Shown: positions 17,132 to 27,486 of the stretch, piece by piece
How positions within the stretch are numbered: position 1 is the first letter of the stretch
Layout of the letters: the number at the start of each line of letters is the position of its first letter
From: Corynebacterium sp. P4-C1
GTDB lineage: Bacteria; Actinomycetota; Actinomycetes; Mycobacteriales; Mycobacteriaceae
DNA length: 64,000 bases
NCBI RefSeq assembly: GCF_030503595.1
Contig: NZ_CP129966.1
Span: forward strand, 868,001-932,000
Reading direction: 5' to 3'
The notes under the pieces: generated by a model
Database searches by the model: none
What the model was told of the DNA's origin: nothing
What the model saw: the letters and a program-made list of their open reading frames with translations, nothing else
Program-made: the position numbers and the translations under genes

Positions 17132-17386
17132 TCGTAGTCTTCTAGCTGTTCTAAATGCGGAAATTGGAAATCATGTCGCGGATCTGCGGTTGGAAATGAA
17201 CCGCGCCAGCAGCAGATTCCAGTCGCATCTCATGCTTCGTTTCCAAGGGGTTCAGGAAGCTTTGGAAGGGAAAAGACAGGGGCCACTGCGTCCGAGCGCA
17301 AGAATGTAATACGGGTCACGTTGGGTCGCTCGTCGAAAAGCGATGCGCGAACCCGTGGCTCCTGGCAAGCGTATTAAGGCACAATA
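17132..17386. other. divergent intergenic region
   Basis: 255 bases between the metallophosphoesterase start and the AI-2E family gene. A CACAAT -10-like box at 17380-17385 sits directly before the GTG codons of the right-hand gene and would suit a leaderless transcript. No other gene or repeat is evident. Confidence 0.35.
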
Positions 17387-18889
17387 GTGCGCGTGAGTTC
17401 TGCACTGAATGGCCCGGATTCGGGCAAGGATCCCGCCGCCGACGGCAGTGCGCGCGATGCGCAGGCGCTGGCCGAGGAAGTCAAAGCGTCGGACGCGAAG
17501 TCCGCCGGGTCCCGCGCCGTGCACGAGTACGGCAACCGCGTCGACCGCTCCGTGATCGTGAACTCGTGGCTGAAGAACATGGCGCAGTTCTCCCTGCGCA
17601 TGCTCATCATCGTGGTGCTGCTCGGCGCGGCGTTCTACTTGGTGGGCAAATTCTGGGCGGGCGTGCTGCCCGTTGTTCTGGCGTTGATCGTGTGCACGGT
17701 GCTGTCCCCCATCACGAATTTCATGCGCCGGCACAAAGTCCCCAGCGGGCTGGCGGCGATGATGTCGCTGCTCGTGTTCTTCGGCGTGCTGGTCTTCTTC
17801 GTGGCCATCATCCTTCCGGACATCCTGCGCAATTCGCGCGTCCTTGTCATTCAGGCCGGGCAGGGTGTGCAGGGGTTGCAGTTGTGGCTCCAGAACCAGG
17901 AGTCGCTGCCGTTCGACGTGGACGCGGAGCAGGTGGACAGCATCGTCCAGGACATCGCGACATGGATGCAGAACAAGGCCGGGGCGATCGCCGGCGGCAT
18001 CTTCAGCGGCATCAGCACGGCCACATCGATGTCGATCACGCTCGTCGTGGTCGTGGTCCTGACCTTCTTCTTCCTCAAGGACGGCCCGAAATTCCTGCCG
18101 TGGGTCCGCAGCGCCACCGGCGGCCGCGCGGGCCTGCACGCGACGGAGCTGCTCACGCGCACATGGGACACGCTCGGCGGGTACGTCCGGGCACAAGCGC
18201 TCGTTTCGCTTATCGACGCCGTCTGCATCGGCTTCGGCATCTACCTCGTCGGAGTCCCGATGGCGTTCACCCTGGCCGTGATCACGTTCATGGCCGGGTT
18301 CATTCCCCTCGTGGGTGCGATAGTCGCCGGCGCACTCGCAGTGCTGATCGCGCTCGTCTCCCTCGGCTTTACCAAGGCACTGATTGTCCTAGCTATCGTC
18401 ATCGGCGTGCAGCAGTTGGAGGGCAACATTCTCTCCCCGCTGCTCCAGTCCCGCGCGATGAACCTGCACCCAGTGATCGTGCTGGTCTCCGTCACTGTCG
18501 GCGGCGGTCTCTTCGGCCTCGTCGGCGCGTTCTTGGCAGTCCCCGTCGCTGCCACCGTGGCCGTGGTCTTCCGTTACGCCCAGGACATCTTGCGCCTCCA
18601 CGCCGGCGAAGTCAGCGCCAGCGACCTGACTTTCTCCACCGATGTCGGTCGCGCACTCGCCGAAGCCGAAGAGCGCGAGAGCAACGACGCCCGCGACGAA
18701 CTCATGTCCCAGCACCCGTGGACTCCGCCCGCCGTCGAGGAGGAGACGAACGTCGCCCCTGAACCGCGCACGGCCCCCGGCTCGACCCTGGTCAAGCAGG
18801 TACGCGCGATCAATCTCCGGCCGCGCAAGGAATGGAAGATCGAAAATTTGTTCGGCTCGCGCAAGGATGGCGGGGACGACGTGTCCTAG
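17387..18889 (+). CDS. AI-2E family transporter (TqsA/PerM-like)
   Basis: A polytopic membrane protein of 500 aa with the AI-2E transporter architecture: about 60 hydrophilic N-terminal residues, helices at roughly 65-95 and 115-140, a soluble loop, then a helical block with the conserved GxxxPxxGPxxG-like MAFTLAVITFMAGFIPLVGA and VQQLEGNILSPLL. The last 100 residues are charged and cytosolic. Family members range from autoinducer exporters to Na+/H+ antiporters, so the substrate cannot be given. GTG 17387 is used; GTG 17393 two codons on is equally likely if the transcript is leaderless. Confidence 0.88.
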   Translation: MRVSSALNGPDSGKDPAADGSARDAQALAEEVKASDAKSAGSRAVHEYGNRVDRSVIVNSWLKNMAQFSLRMLIIVVLLGAAFYLVGKFWAGVLPVVLALIVCTVLSPITNFMRRHKVPSGLAAMMSLLVFFGVLVFFVAIILPDILRNSRVLVIQAGQGVQGLQLWLQNQESLPFDVDAEQVDSIVQDIATWMQNKAGAIAGGIFSGISTATSMSITLVVVVVLTFFFLKDGPKFLPWVRSATGGRAGLHATELLTRTWDTLGGYVRAQALVSLIDAVCIGFGIYLVGVPMAFTLAVITFMAGFIPLVGAIVAGALAVLIALVSLGFTKALIVLAIVIGVQQLEGNILSPLLQSRAMNLHPVIVLVSVTVGGGLFGLVGAFLAVPVAATVAVVFRYAQDILRLHAGEVSASDLTFSTDVGRALAEAEERESNDARDELMSQHPWTPPAVEEETNVAPEPRTAPGSTLVKQVRAINLRPRKEWKIENLFGSRKDGGDDVS

Positions 18890-18910
18890 GCGTGTGCAAA
18901 GGTGAGGGGC

Positions 18911-20032
18911 ATGAGCACCCCCACTGCTATCGCCCTCTTCGTTGTCGTCGCAATCCTCGCTTTTCTGGCCGGGGCATTCGTCGGTGCCGCCTACCAGTCG
19001 GTCAGGCAGGAGCAGCGCCGCCCCGCCCAACCCCCGGCGGCCCCCGATACCGGGCAGCAGCGGGAACTGGACCGCCTCGGCCACACCATGGAGCAGCTCT
19101 CCGCCCAGCTGCGGGAAATGGACGAGGACCGTGCCGTGGCCTATTCAGCGCTGGCAGGGCAGGTGCAGGCAGTCACGAGAGCATCGGCACGCCTCGGCGA
19201 CCGGACCGACCAACTCGTCGCCGCGCTGCGCTCCCCCAACACCCGCGGACGATGGGGCGAGATGCAGCTCGAGCGCGTCGTGGAACTCGGCGGAATGACC
19301 CGGTACTGCGATTTCGATGTCCAAGCCACCGCGTCAATCGACGGGCAGATGGTGCGCCCCGACATGGTGATCCGGCTCAGCCGCGGCCGCAACATCGTCG
19401 TCGACGCGAAAGTCCCCTTCGGCGCCTACCTCGACGCGCTCAGCACCGAGGACCCGGAGGAGAAACAGGGCTACCTGCGCCGGCACAGCCACCTGGTGCG
19501 GAGCCATGTGGCGACGTTGGCGTCGAAAAGCTATGTGGAGGCGTTCTCCCCCACCCCGGAATTCGTCGTGATGTTCATGCCCGCGGACCCGTTCCTCGAC
19601 GCCGCGCTCGAGCAGGACCCGGAGCTGCTCGACTTCGCCTTCGACCGCGGGGTTGTGCTGGCAACGCCCACCACACTCTTCGCGCTGCTGCGCACCGTCG
19701 GCCTCGGCTGGCAGCAGGAAACCGCCGCCGAAAAAGCCCACGAAGTCCAGCGCCTCGGCGCGCAGCTGTACACGCGGCTGGGCACGATGGCCGAGCATTA
19801 CAACCGTCTCGGCACCTCCCTCGACAAAGCGGTGGAGGCGTTCAACGCCACCCTTGGGTCCATGGACTCGCGTGTCATGGTCACAGCGCGTCGGTTAAAG
19901 GACCTGGATGTTCCCGCGCATTCCTCCTCCGCACCCACGACTTTGAACCCGGTGTCCACGCGCACACGCACCGCCGTCCCCGGCCCCGAGCACGATTCGG
20001 CTGGCGCACTCCCCGAAGAAAAATGGGGGTAG
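18911..20032 (+). CDS. rmuC: RmuC family DNA recombination protein
   Basis: About 373 aa. An N-terminal membrane helix (residues 4-26), then a Gln/Arg-rich coiled coil (about 35-110) and the RmuC nuclease-like domain with GRWGEMQLERVVELGGM, IVVDAKVPF, EFVVMFMPADPFL and LFALLRTVGLGWQQE. RmuC proteins limit recombination at inverted repeats in E. coli; the enzymology is poorly known. ATG 18911 follows an AGGTGAGGGG stretch; a GTG three codons upstream is an alternative. It stands 21 bases after the AI-2E gene and may be co-transcribed. Confidence 0.88.
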   Translation: MSTPTAIALFVVVAILAFLAGAFVGAAYQSVRQEQRRPAQPPAAPDTGQQRELDRLGHTMEQLSAQLREMDEDRAVAYSALAGQVQAVTRASARLGDRTDQLVAALRSPNTRGRWGEMQLERVVELGGMTRYCDFDVQATASIDGQMVRPDMVIRLSRGRNIVVDAKVPFGAYLDALSTEDPEEKQGYLRRHSHLVRSHVATLASKSYVEAFSPTPEFVVMFMPADPFLDAALEQDPELLDFAFDRGVVLATPTTLFALLRTVGLGWQQETAAEKAHEVQRLGAQLYTRLGTMAEHYNRLGTSLDKAVEAFNATLGSMDSRVMVTARRLKDLDVPAHSSSAPTTLNPVSTRTRTAVPGPEHDSAGALPEEKWG

Positions 20033-20084
20033 ACCCGCCGAGTGAAAGCAAAGCGGGCAATGCTGGCGGGTAATATATTTCACC

Positions 20085-20771
20085 GTGTCTCATGCTTCCC
20101 CCCGCTCGTCGTCCACGTCTGCATCGACGCTGACCGGCTTCTCCACGGGTTCCAGCATCGGCATCATCATCGCCGCTCTCGTGACCGGCGGGCTGATCAG
20201 CCTGTACAACGAAGCAGTCGGCTTGCCGTTCCTCGTGCTCTTCGCGCTGGCGGCCATCGTCGTGGCCACCTTCGTCAACCCGAAGGGCCTGTTCGTCACA
20301 GTGGCGTCGATCCCGCTGCTGTTCACTTTTTTCCTGCTGGTGACTGGCACGCTGATCGCGTACTTCCAGCTGCCTGACGGGCAGTCGTCGCTGAGCAAGG
20401 CGTCGGCACTGCTGATCTTGTACCCGCTGACCCAGTATTTCCCGGTGCTGCTCTTCGTCGCGTTGGGCACTCTGCTCATCGCCCTGTTGCGGTACCGACT
20501 GCTAAAGAAACAGAACGAGGACATTCTCGCCCGTGAGGAACGCCAGCGCCGCAGCGTCAGCGCCACCAACCGGCGCACCCACCGCGAAGCGTCCCGTTCA
20601 CGGAGGCGCAGTACTTCCGGCTCCGGCACGGGCGCCCGCGCCGGCGATGACACCGACACGAAAGTCACTGTCCAAGAGCTCCTCGCCCGCCGCGCGGAGC
20701 GCCAAAAGGCTGCCAGCGAGAGCCAGCGCGGAACGAGCCGCAAGCTCAGCGACGACCTCTACGAGTCCTGA
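20085..20771 (+). CDS. DUF6542-type membrane protein
   Basis: A protein of 228 aa with four predicted membrane helices between residues 22 and 145 (for example IGIIIAALVTGGLISLY, FLVLFALAAIVVATFV, LLFTFFLLVTGTLIAYF, VLLFVALGTLLIALL) and an Arg/Ser-rich cytosolic tail. It resembles actinobacterial DUF6542 proteins, which lie next to ispH in this group. A TAATAT box about ten bases before the GTG start suggests a leaderless message. No function is known. Confidence 0.75.
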   Translation: MSHASPRSSSTSASTLTGFSTGSSIGIIIAALVTGGLISLYNEAVGLPFLVLFALAAIVVATFVNPKGLFVTVASIPLLFTFFLLVTGTLIAYFQLPDGQSSLSKASALLILYPLTQYFPVLLFVALGTLLIALLRYRLLKKQNEDILAREERQRRSVSATNRRTHREASRSRRRSTSGSGTGARAGDDTDTKVTVQELLARRAERQKAASESQRGTSRKLSDDLYES

Positions 20772-20787
20772 GACACCGCCCTGAGCC

Positions 20788-21747
20788 TTAGGCCTTGGTA
20801 CGCGGCGCACGCAGGTCGCGCGGCAGGGCGAACGTGATCGTCTCCGTGGTAGTGGTCACCTGCTCGACATTGCTGAAGCCGCGCTCGTCTAGGTACTCGA
20901 CGACCTCGCGCACGAGGATCTCCGGGACGGACGCGCCGGAGGTGACACCGACGGTGGTGACGCCCTCGAGCCAGGACTCCTCGATCTGGTTGGCGTAGTC
21001 GACGAGGTAGGCGGCATCGGCGCCGTTCTGCAGCGCGACCTCGACGAGGCGCTTGGAGTTCGACGAGTTCTGGGAACCGACCACGATCATCAACTCGACG
21101 CGCTCGGCGATCGCCTTCACGGCGACCTGGCGGTTCTGGGTGGCGTAGCAGATGTCGTCGCTCGGCGGGTTCTCCAAGTTCGGGTACTTCTCGCGCAGGC
21201 GGGTGACGATCTCCATAGTCTCGTCGACCGACAGCGTGGTCTGCGACAGCCACACGAGCTTCTGGTCCGCCGGGAAGTCCGGCGCGGACTCGACACCTTC
21301 GACGCCGTCGACGAGGTGGACCACATCCGGGGCCTCGCCCGCGGTTCCCTCGACCTCCTCGTGGCCCTCGTGGCCGACGAGCAGGATGTGGTAGCCGTCG
21401 CGGGCGAAACGCTTGACCTCGTTGTGCACCTTGGTCACAAGGGGGCACGACGCGTCGAGAGCCATGAGGTTGCGCTGCTGCGCGGATTCGCGCACGGCCG
21501 GGGAAACGCCGTGGGCGGAGAACACCACATGCGCGCCCTCAGGCACCTCGTCGGTCTCCTCGACGAAGATCACGCCGCGCTTCGACAAGGTCTCGACAAC
21601 GTATTTGTTGTGGACGATTTCCTTGCGGACGTAGATGGGAGCGCCGTATTTCTCCAGCGCCTTCTCTACAGTCTCGACTGCGCGGTCAACGCCGGCACAG
21701 TATCCGCGGGGTGCTGCGAGGAGGAGGTTTTTCACAGTGGTGGACAT
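20788..21747 (-). CDS. ispH: 4-hydroxy-3-methylbut-2-enyl diphosphate reductase
   Basis: The last step of the MEP isoprenoid pathway, making IPP and DMAPP with a [4Fe-4S] cluster. The three cluster Cys are in [21 protein letters not shown] and [10 protein letters not shown]. The substrate-binding residues [16 protein letters not shown] and SQNSSNS are all present. ATG 21747 gives the conserved [13 protein letters not shown] start and 319 aa; the open frame extends further upstream without homology. It supplies precursors to uppS at 35.3 kb. Convergent with the DUF6542 gene, with only 16 bases between. Confidence 0.96.
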   Translation of the reverse strand: MSTTVKNLLLAAPRGYCAGVDRAVETVEKALEKYGAPIYVRKEIVHNKYVVETLSKRGVIFVEETDEVPEGAHVVFSAHGVSPAVRESAQQRNLMALDASCPLVTKVHNEVKRFARDGYHILLVGHEGHEEVEGTAGEAPDVVHLVDGVEGVESAPDFPADQKLVWLSQTTLSVDETMEIVTRLREKYPNLENPPSDDICYATQNRQVAVKAIAERVELMIVVGSQNSSNSKRLVEVALQNGADAAYLVDYANQIEESWLEGVTTVGVTSGASVPEILVREVVEYLDERGFSNVEQVTTTTETITFALPRDLRAPRTKA

Positions 21748-21824
21748 GGAACCAAGGGTAATGGAAACGCAGTCTAAAAGGTAAGCTGGCTTGCTCGAGC
21801 GAGTTGAGAAAGGGGGCGCTAGCT

Positions 21825-23072
21825 TTGTCAGGACAACCACCGAAGAGCACACCGGAAACTCCGTGGTCGGTCTCGCAGGTCAACCAGACAGTCAAGCAAT
21901 GGATCGAAAGGCTGGGCTGGCTGTGGATCGAGGGGCAGCTCACGCAGGTCAACATCAAGCCGACGTGGAAGCTGTCGTATTTGACGTTGCGCGACACCCA
22001 GGAGCAGATGAGCCTGCAGCTCACCGCGTCGACGGAGTTGCTCCGCAGCATGCCGACGCAGCTGAAAGACGGCGACCATGTAGTGGTGCGCGGCAAGCCC
22101 GCGTTCTACGCTGGCCGCGGATCGTTCTCGATGTGGGTCACGGAAATCCGCCACGTGGGCGAAGGCGAGCTGCTAGCCAAGATTGAACAGTTGCGGAAGA
22201 TGCTCGCGGCGGAAGGGCTTTTCGACGTCTCCCGCAAGCGACCCCTGCCCTACCTGCCCACCAAGGTCGGCCTGATCACCGGCCGCGGTTCCGCCGCCGA
22301 GCGGGATGTCCTCTCCGTGGCTAAAGACCGCTGGCCGGCGGTCGACTTCCGCGTCATCAACACCGCCGTCCAGGGGGCCAACGCCGTCCCGGAAGTCATC
22401 GATGCGCTCAAGCTTCTCGACGCCGACCCAGACGTCGACGTCATCATCATTGCCCGCGGCGGCGGCTCGGTGGAGGACCTCCTGCCCTTCTCCGAGGAAG
22501 CCCTCCAGCGCGCCGTGTCCGCCGCACAGACCCCTGTGGTCTCCGCGATCGGCCACGAACCCGATAACCCCGTGCTGGACAATGTCGCCGACCTGCGCGC
22601 CGCCACCCCGACGGATGCCGCCAAGCGCGTCGTCCCCGATGTCGCCGCCGAGCTCGAACTCCTCTCCGAGGCCCGCTCTCGCATGGCCGCCGCCTTGCGC
22701 GGGTGGGTGCACCGCGAGCGTGAAGGCTTGCGCCAAGTGCGTTCCCGGCCTGTGATGGCGAATCCGCTCACCCCGATCGAGCAGCGCCGAGAGGAACTCG
22801 ACCGCGCACGGGCGTCCATCCGCCGCGACATCACCCGGCTCGTGGCCGTCGAACAGTCCGAGGTCCGCGGTCTCCGCGCCCAGGTCTCCGCCCTTGGCCC
22901 GTCCGCGACTCTCGCCCGCGGCTACGCCGTCGTCCAGGTCCAGCCCCGCGACGGCACCGAGGCCCAGGTGGTCACCAGCATCGAGCAGGCGCCACCGGGA
23001 TCCCAACTGCGTATCCGCGTCGGCGACGGCTCCATCACCGCCGCCGGAATGTCCACCACACCCGCCGAATAA
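21825..23072 (+). CDS. xseA: exodeoxyribonuclease VII large subunit
   Basis: The catalytic subunit of ExoVII, which degrades single-stranded DNA. The N-terminal OB fold (residues 20-120) includes WIEGQLTQ and [11 protein letters not shown]. The catalytic domain has [33 protein letters not shown] and [27 protein letters not shown], followed by a long coiled coil and [16 protein letters not shown] 21825 is chosen because AAGGGGG (21810-21816) lies nine bases upstream; a TTG at 21804 is the alternative. It is divergent from ispH with about 77 bases between. xseB follows after 35 bases. Confidence 0.94.
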   Translation: MSGQPPKSTPETPWSVSQVNQTVKQWIERLGWLWIEGQLTQVNIKPTWKLSYLTLRDTQEQMSLQLTASTELLRSMPTQLKDGDHVVVRGKPAFYAGRGSFSMWVTEIRHVGEGELLAKIEQLRKMLAAEGLFDVSRKRPLPYLPTKVGLITGRGSAAERDVLSVAKDRWPAVDFRVINTAVQGANAVPEVIDALKLLDADPDVDVIIIARGGGSVEDLLPFSEEALQRAVSAAQTPVVSAIGHEPDNPVLDNVADLRAATPTDAAKRVVPDVAAELELLSEARSRMAAALRGWVHREREGLRQVRSRPVMANPLTPIEQRREELDRARASIRRDITRLVAVEQSEVRGLRAQVSALGPSATLARGYAVVQVQPRDGTEAQVVTSIEQAPPGSQLRIRVGDGSITAAGMSTTPAE

Positions 23073-23107
23073 CCACCAGCAAGAACCGAAACACCAGGAG
23101 AAACACC

Positions 23108-23374
23108 ATGGCAGAGAACACCTACGGACAAGGCACTCCCAACGACGACGCATTCCCCGACCCCGAAACCCTCACCTACGAGCAAGCGCGCGACGAGCTC
23201 GTCGAGACGGTCAAGATTCTCGAGCTCGGCCAAATGAGCCTCGACGAATCCCTCAAATACTGGGAGCGCGGCGAAGCCCTCGCCAAGCGCTGCGAAGTGC
23301 TTCTCGACGGCGCCCAGAAGCGCGTCGAGACCGCACTCGGCGCCGGTGAGGCCAGTGGCGGTGAGGAAGAATAG
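23108..23374 (+). CDS. xseB: exodeoxyribonuclease VII small subunit
   Basis: An 88-aa helical hairpin subunit of ExoVII that coats the XseA coiled coil. Family features: [38 protein letters not shown] in two parts and a C-terminal acidic tail. RBS AGGAG precedes the ATG. Same operon as xseA. Confidence 0.94.
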   Translation: MAENTYGQGTPNDDAFPDPETLTYEQARDELVETVKILELGQMSLDESLKYWERGEALAKRCEVLLDGAQKRVETALGAGEASGGEEE

Positions 23375-23400
23375 CCCGACCCTCACGGCTCCCCGCCTCA

Positions 23401-23456
23401 CGCTTGGCGTTTCACGCCTAACGCCTGCTGCTTGACGCCTGGCGTTTCACGCCTAA
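23401..23456. repeat. direct repeats with hairpins between xseB and DUF4245 gene
   Basis: GGCGTTTCACGCCTAA occurs at 23406-23421 and 23441-23456, 35 bases apart, with extra ACGCCTG words between. Each copy can fold as GGCGT-TTC-ACGCC. The array lies between two convergent genes and the second copy overlaps the DUF4245 stop, so it probably acts as a bidirectional terminator or is a small repeat family. Confidence 0.7.
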
Positions 23457-24031
23457 GTCGCCGGCAGCGGCTCCGTGGCGACCGTCGTCGCGAGCAGCTC
23501 GCGGAACTCGTCCTCCCTTGCTTCGCCCTTCACCAGAAGGCGCACATCCCCCAGATCGACGACCCACACATCGCGGACATCGGCTTCAGGCGACGAGTAG
23601 ATGGTGGCCTCGAGGCTCTGGGCATCGTCGATAAGCGCGGTGCCCGTCTTCTCGCGGGGCGAGGAATCGACGCGTTCGACGGCAGTCTCGACATCCGCGC
23701 CGGTCTGCGTGAGCTGCAGGTAGCCCTCCTTTGGGGTCACCCACCCCACGACGGGTGCCGGGTCCTCGCCGACCGTCGTGCGGCGCGCCGAGTTGTTCAC
23801 CCAGCCCTCCGGCATCCGCGGGAAACGCACCGGGAATTTCACCGCGCGCGCCTCCATTCCCATGAACGTGGCACCGTCCACCTCTTGGACTGGGCCGTTT
23901 TCCGGGCGCCCCGGATTGAAACTGCACATGCCAGTGAAGCCGACTGCGCCGACCATCAGCAGGACAATGACGATGACGTTGATGGTCATGTCCTTGCCGT
24001 CCTGGAAAATCCGGGGTTTCTCCTTAGCCAC
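23453..24031 (-). CDS. DUF4245 domain protein
   Basis: A membrane-anchored protein of 192 aa. Residues 1-15 are cytosolic, one helix spans about 17-36, and the rest is an external domain with VRFPRMPEGWVNNSARR, GWVTPKEGYLQLTQT and LLVKGEAREDEFREL. This is the DUF4245 pattern, which precedes glpX in corynebacteria and mycobacteria. Function unknown. Divergent from glpX. Confidence 0.85.
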   Translation of the reverse strand: MAKEKPRIFQDGKDMTINVIVIVLLMVGAVGFTGMCSFNPGRPENGPVQEVDGATFMGMEARAVKFPVRFPRMPEGWVNNSARRTTVGEDPAPVVGWVTPKEGYLQLTQTGADVETAVERVDSSPREKTGTALIDDAQSLEATIYSSPEADVRDVWVVDLGDVRLLVKGEAREDEFRELLATTVATEPLPAT

Positions 24032-24195
24032 GCCTGCCAGTATGGCATGCCGCGCCCCCGGCCCAGAAATACGCCCAACGCCCCCGAACAGGTGAGAAAC
24101 CAGGCATGCCCTCCCCCTGAAGGTGCCAGAATGGGTGGGAAGGTGTCATGATTTTCACCGACGTACCACCCCCACCACTGCCCCAGGAGGCGCAC

Positions 24196-25203
24196 ATGTC
24201 CAACTCCGTTGAAGCTCCGGACCGCAATCTCGCGATGGAACTCGTTCGCGTGACGGAGGCCGCGGCGCTCGCGTCCGGCCGCTGGGTCGGCCGCGGCAAG
24301 AAGAACGAGGGCGACGGCGCCGCGGTCGACGCAATGCGCAAGATGATCAACTCCGTCACCATGGACGGCGTCATCGTCATCGGCGAAGGCGAGAAAGACG
24401 AAGCGCCGATGCTCTTCAACGGCGAGCAGGTCGGCAACGGCCAAGGCGCCGCACTCGACCTCGCGGTCGACCCGGTCGACGGCACACGCCTGATGGCTGA
24501 GGGCCGCCCCAACTCCATCTCCGTCATCGCCGCTGCCGAGCGCGGCACGATGTTCGACCCGAGAGACGCCTTCTACATGAACAAGATCGCCGTGGGCCCC
24601 GAGTCCGCGGGCAAGATCGACATCACCGCCCCTGTCGCCCACAACATCCAGGCCGTGGCGAAGGCAAAGGGCGTCGACACGCGCGATGTCACCGTCGTCG
24701 TCCTCGACCGCCCCCGCCACTCCCAGCTTGTCTCCGAGATCCGCGAGGCCGGCGCGAAAGTCCGCTTCATCATGGACGGCGATGTCGCCGGCGCCATCGC
24801 GGCCGCCCGCAACAACAACTCCATTGACTTGGCGATGGGCGTCGGCGGCACCCCCGAAGGCGTCATCACGGCCTGCGCCCTGAAGTGCCTCGAGGGCGAA
24901 ATCCAGGGCATGCTCGCCCCACAGTCCGACGAGGAGCGCGAGAAGGTCCTGGCCGCCGGTCACGACCTCGACCGAGTGCTCGGCATTAACGACCTGGTCA
25001 GCTCCGACAACTGCTTTTTCGCCGCCACCGGCGTGACCAACGGCGACATGCTCCGCGGCGTGTCCTACCGCGCCAGCGGCGCCACCACTCGATCGCTGGC
25101 CATGCGTTCCAAGTCGGGCACGGTGCGTCTCGTCGAGTCGCAGCACCAGCTGTCCAAGCTGCGAGAATACTCGGTCATCGACTACTCCTCCCCGATCGAC
25201 TAA
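24196..25203 (+). CDS. glpX: fructose-1,6-bisphosphatase, class II
   Basis: Gluconeogenic enzyme, 335 aa. Class II motifs: [36 protein letters not shown] (the metal-binding DPxDGT), MDGDVAGAI and [13 protein letters not shown] 24196 gives [11 protein letters not shown] and has AGGAGG at 24184-24189; the in-frame ATG at 24148 is rejected. It acts opposite to the glycolytic direction of the island aldolase. Followed after 107 bases by fumC. Confidence 0.96.
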   Translation: MSNSVEAPDRNLAMELVRVTEAAALASGRWVGRGKKNEGDGAAVDAMRKMINSVTMDGVIVIGEGEKDEAPMLFNGEQVGNGQGAALDLAVDPVDGTRLMAEGRPNSISVIAAAERGTMFDPRDAFYMNKIAVGPESAGKIDITAPVAHNIQAVAKAKGVDTRDVTVVVLDRPRHSQLVSEIREAGAKVRFIMDGDVAGAIAAARNNNSIDLAMGVGGTPEGVITACALKCLEGEIQGMLAPQSDEEREKVLAAGHDLDRVLGINDLVSSDNCFFAATGVTNGDMLRGVSYRASGATTRSLAMRSKSGTVRLVESQHQLSKLREYSVIDYSSPID

Positions 25204-25216
25204 ACGCACCACCTCA

Positions 25217-25263
25217 AACCGGGGGCATCATCCGGTCATCCCCGCACTCCACGACCCCCGGTT
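25217..25263 (+). terminator. possible hairpin after glpX
   Basis: A nine-base stem AACCGGGGG (25217-25225) pairs with CCCCCGGTT (25255-25263) around a 29-base loop. No T-run follows, and a CATAAT box (25267-25272) for fumC comes directly after. It could end glpX transcripts. Confidence 0.4.
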
Positions 25264-25310
25264 GGGGCATAATCGCGGGTGGATAAGCACGATCAAAGCA
25301 AAGGAAGATA

Positions 25311-26708
25311 ATGGCTGATCAGGAATACCGCATCGAGCACGACACCATGGGTGAAGTGAAGGTCCCGGCACAGGCGCTGTGGCGCGCGCAGACCCAGCGC
25401 GCAGTGGAGAACTTCCCCATCTCCGGCCGTGGACTCGAGGCACAGCAGATCCGAGCGCTCGGCCTGCTCAAGGCCGCCTGCGCGACGGTGAACAAGGAAT
25501 CCGGCGCCCTCGACGCGACTAAAGCCGACGCCATCATCGCCGCCGCGAAGGAAATCGCCGACGGCAAGCACAACAACGAGTTCCCGATCGACGTTTTCCA
25601 GACCGGTTCCGGCACCTCATCGAACATGAACACCAACGAGGTCATCGCGTCCATCGCGAAGAATAACGGCGTCGAGGTCCACCCGAACGACGACGTCAAC
25701 ATGGGCCAGTCCTCCAACGACACCTTCCCGACCGCGACGCACGTCGCCGCCACCGAGGCCGCCGTCAACGACCTCATCCCGGGCCTGAAGGTCCTGCAGG
25801 AGTCCCTGGAGAAGAAGGCGGACGAGTGGAAGGACGTGGTCAAGTCCGGCCGCACCCACCTCATGGACGCCGTCCCGGTGACACTGGGCCAGGAGTTCTC
25901 CGGCTACGCACGCCAGATCGAGCTCGGCATCGCCCGCGCCGAGTCCTCACTGCCCCGCCTGGGTGAGCTGCCGATCGGCGGCACGGCCGTGGGCACCGGC
26001 CTCAACACCCCGGCCGACTTCGGTGCCAAGGTCACCGAGGAGCTCAAGAAGCTCACCGGCGTCAACGAACTCACCGAGGCAGGCAACCACTTCGAGGCCC
26101 AGGCCAACCGCGACGGCCTCGTCGAGTTCTCCGGCGCAATGCGCACGGTAGCCGTCTCCCTATACAAGATCGCCAACGACATTCGTCTCATGGGTTCCGG
26201 CCCGCTGACCGGCTTCGCCGAGATCCACCTCCCGGATCTCCAGCCGGGCTCGTCCATCATGCCGGGCAAGGTCAACCCGGTCCTGTGCGAGACCGCAACG
26301 CAGGTCTCCGCCCAGGTCATCGGTAACGATGCCGCCGTCGCGTTCTCCGGCACGCAGGGCCAGTTCGAGCTCAACGTGTTCATCCCGGTCATGGCCCGCA
26401 ATGTTCTCGAGTCTTCGCGTCTGCTCGCGAACACGGCACGCCAGTTCGCCACCAAACTTGTCGACGGCATCGAGCCCAACGTCGAGCGCATGAAGACCCT
26501 CGCCGAGTCCTCCCCCTCGATCGTGACCCCGCTGAACTCCGCGATCGGTTACGAGAACGCCGCCAAGGTCGCCAAGACGGCCCTGAAGGAAGGCAAGACC
26601 ATCCGCCAGACCGTCATCGATCTCGGCTTCATCGGCGACGACCTGACCGAGGAAGAGCTGGACCGCCGCCTCAACGTCCTCGACATGGCCAACACCGACC
26701 GCAACTAG
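25311..26708 (+). CDS. fumC: fumarate hydratase, class II
   Basis: TCA-cycle enzyme interconverting fumarate and malate, 465 aa, iron-independent. Motifs: [50 protein letters not shown] in parts, [10 protein letters not shown], and signature [12 protein letters not shown] (about residues 316-327). RBS AAAGGAAG before the ATG; a CATAAT -10-like box lies 40 bases upstream. Confidence 0.97.
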   Translation: MADQEYRIEHDTMGEVKVPAQALWRAQTQRAVENFPISGRGLEAQQIRALGLLKAACATVNKESGALDATKADAIIAAAKEIADGKHNNEFPIDVFQTGSGTSSNMNTNEVIASIAKNNGVEVHPNDDVNMGQSSNDTFPTATHVAATEAAVNDLIPGLKVLQESLEKKADEWKDVVKSGRTHLMDAVPVTLGQEFSGYARQIELGIARAESSLPRLGELPIGGTAVGTGLNTPADFGAKVTEELKKLTGVNELTEAGNHFEAQANRDGLVEFSGAMRTVAVSLYKIANDIRLMGSGPLTGFAEIHLPDLQPGSSIMPGKVNPVLCETATQVSAQVIGNDAAVAFSGTQGQFELNVFIPVMARNVLESSRLLANTARQFATKLVDGIEPNVERMKTLAESSPSIVTPLNSAIGYENAAKVAKTALKEGKTIRQTVIDLGFIGDDLTEEELDRRLNVLDMANTDRN

Positions 26709-26776
26709 AGCGGTGACCTGAGCTAGCAAAGCCGGCACGGCAGGCACAGCGAGCTCGCCGCACTAGCTCCACCCGG

Positions 26777-26808
26777 GACCCTGGCAGGCCTTCTGCCAGG
26801 GTCTTTTT
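26777..26808 (+). terminator. rho-independent terminator of fumC
   Basis: Perfect 11-bp stem GACCCTGGCAG (26777-26787) with CTGCCAGGGTC (26793-26803), loop GCCTT, followed by TTTTT (26804-26808). A textbook intrinsic terminator 69 bases after the fumC stop. Confidence 0.93.
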
Positions 26809-26838
26809 GGTGCGCGGCGAACGTCGATAAGCGCGATC

Positions 26839-26866
26839 TTGCGAATTCTTGCACTGGGTGTAATCT
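26839..26866 (+). promoter_or_regulatory. promoter of the tetR-MFS pair
   Basis: -35 TTGCGA (26839-26844), 16-base spacer, -10 TAATCT (26861-26866). The expected start of transcription falls on or next to GTG 26875, so the message is probably leaderless. Confidence 0.6.
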
Positions 26867-26874
26867 TGCTGCTC

Positions 26875-27486
26875 GTGGAACGCGAGAAAAAGCGGAGGGA
26901 AACCCGCGCAAGGATCGTGGAAAGCGCGACGGAACTCGTCGAAAAGCACGGCTTCGACAACGTCACCGTCGAGGACATCTGCGCACAAGCCGGAATCTCC
27001 CGGCGGACATTCTTCAACTACATGGACAGCAAAGACGAGGCAGTCCTCGGGCCCGCGCCTCTGACTGTCACCGACGACGCGCTGCGGCGCATCGCCGTGA
27101 CGCAAGCCGACAACCTCGTCGAGCTGATCATCTCGGAGACCAGCTTGCCCGACGCAGAGAACTTCGACTTCGCCGGCATTGAACGCCGCCGCGCCATTTT
27201 CGCCACCAACTCATCCTTGGCAAGCCTCGCTCTCGCGCGCCGCCGCACCACCCTGACCGCTATCGGCGGGGCACTGGAAGAACACTTCGAGCGCTTCCCC
27301 TCCGACCGTCTCGCCCCCGACCACCCCGCCCACGCCGAAATTCAGGCGATCATCGAAATCGTCCAGAGCGCCGTGAGCACCACCGCTTTCAACCCCGAAT
27401 TTTCCGATCCCGACCGCGACGCGCGTGACAACGTGCGCGGCGCCGCAGTCTTCATCACCGACATCGCAAGGAGACTCGAATGGTAG
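26875..27486 (+). CDS. TetR family transcriptional regulator
   Basis: A protein of 203 aa with an N-terminal TetR HTH: RARIVESATELVEKHGFDNVTVEDICAQAGISRRTFFNYM in sections (about residues 10-50). The C-terminal ligand domain is not closely recognisable. The start GTG 26875 is chosen from the promoter position; an upstream in-frame ATG/ATT region lacks an RBS. Its stop overlaps the start of the MFS gene by seven bases, so it almost certainly controls this efflux pump. The ligand is unknown. Confidence 0.88.
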   Translation: MEREKKRRETRARIVESATELVEKHGFDNVTVEDICAQAGISRRTFFNYMDSKDEAVLGPAPLTVTDDALRRIAVTQADNLVELIISETSLPDAENFDFAGIERRRAIFATNSSLASLALARRRTTLTAIGGALEEHFERFPSDRLAPDHPAHAEIQAIIEIVQSAVSTTAFNPEFSDPDRDARDNVRGAAVFITDIARRLEW

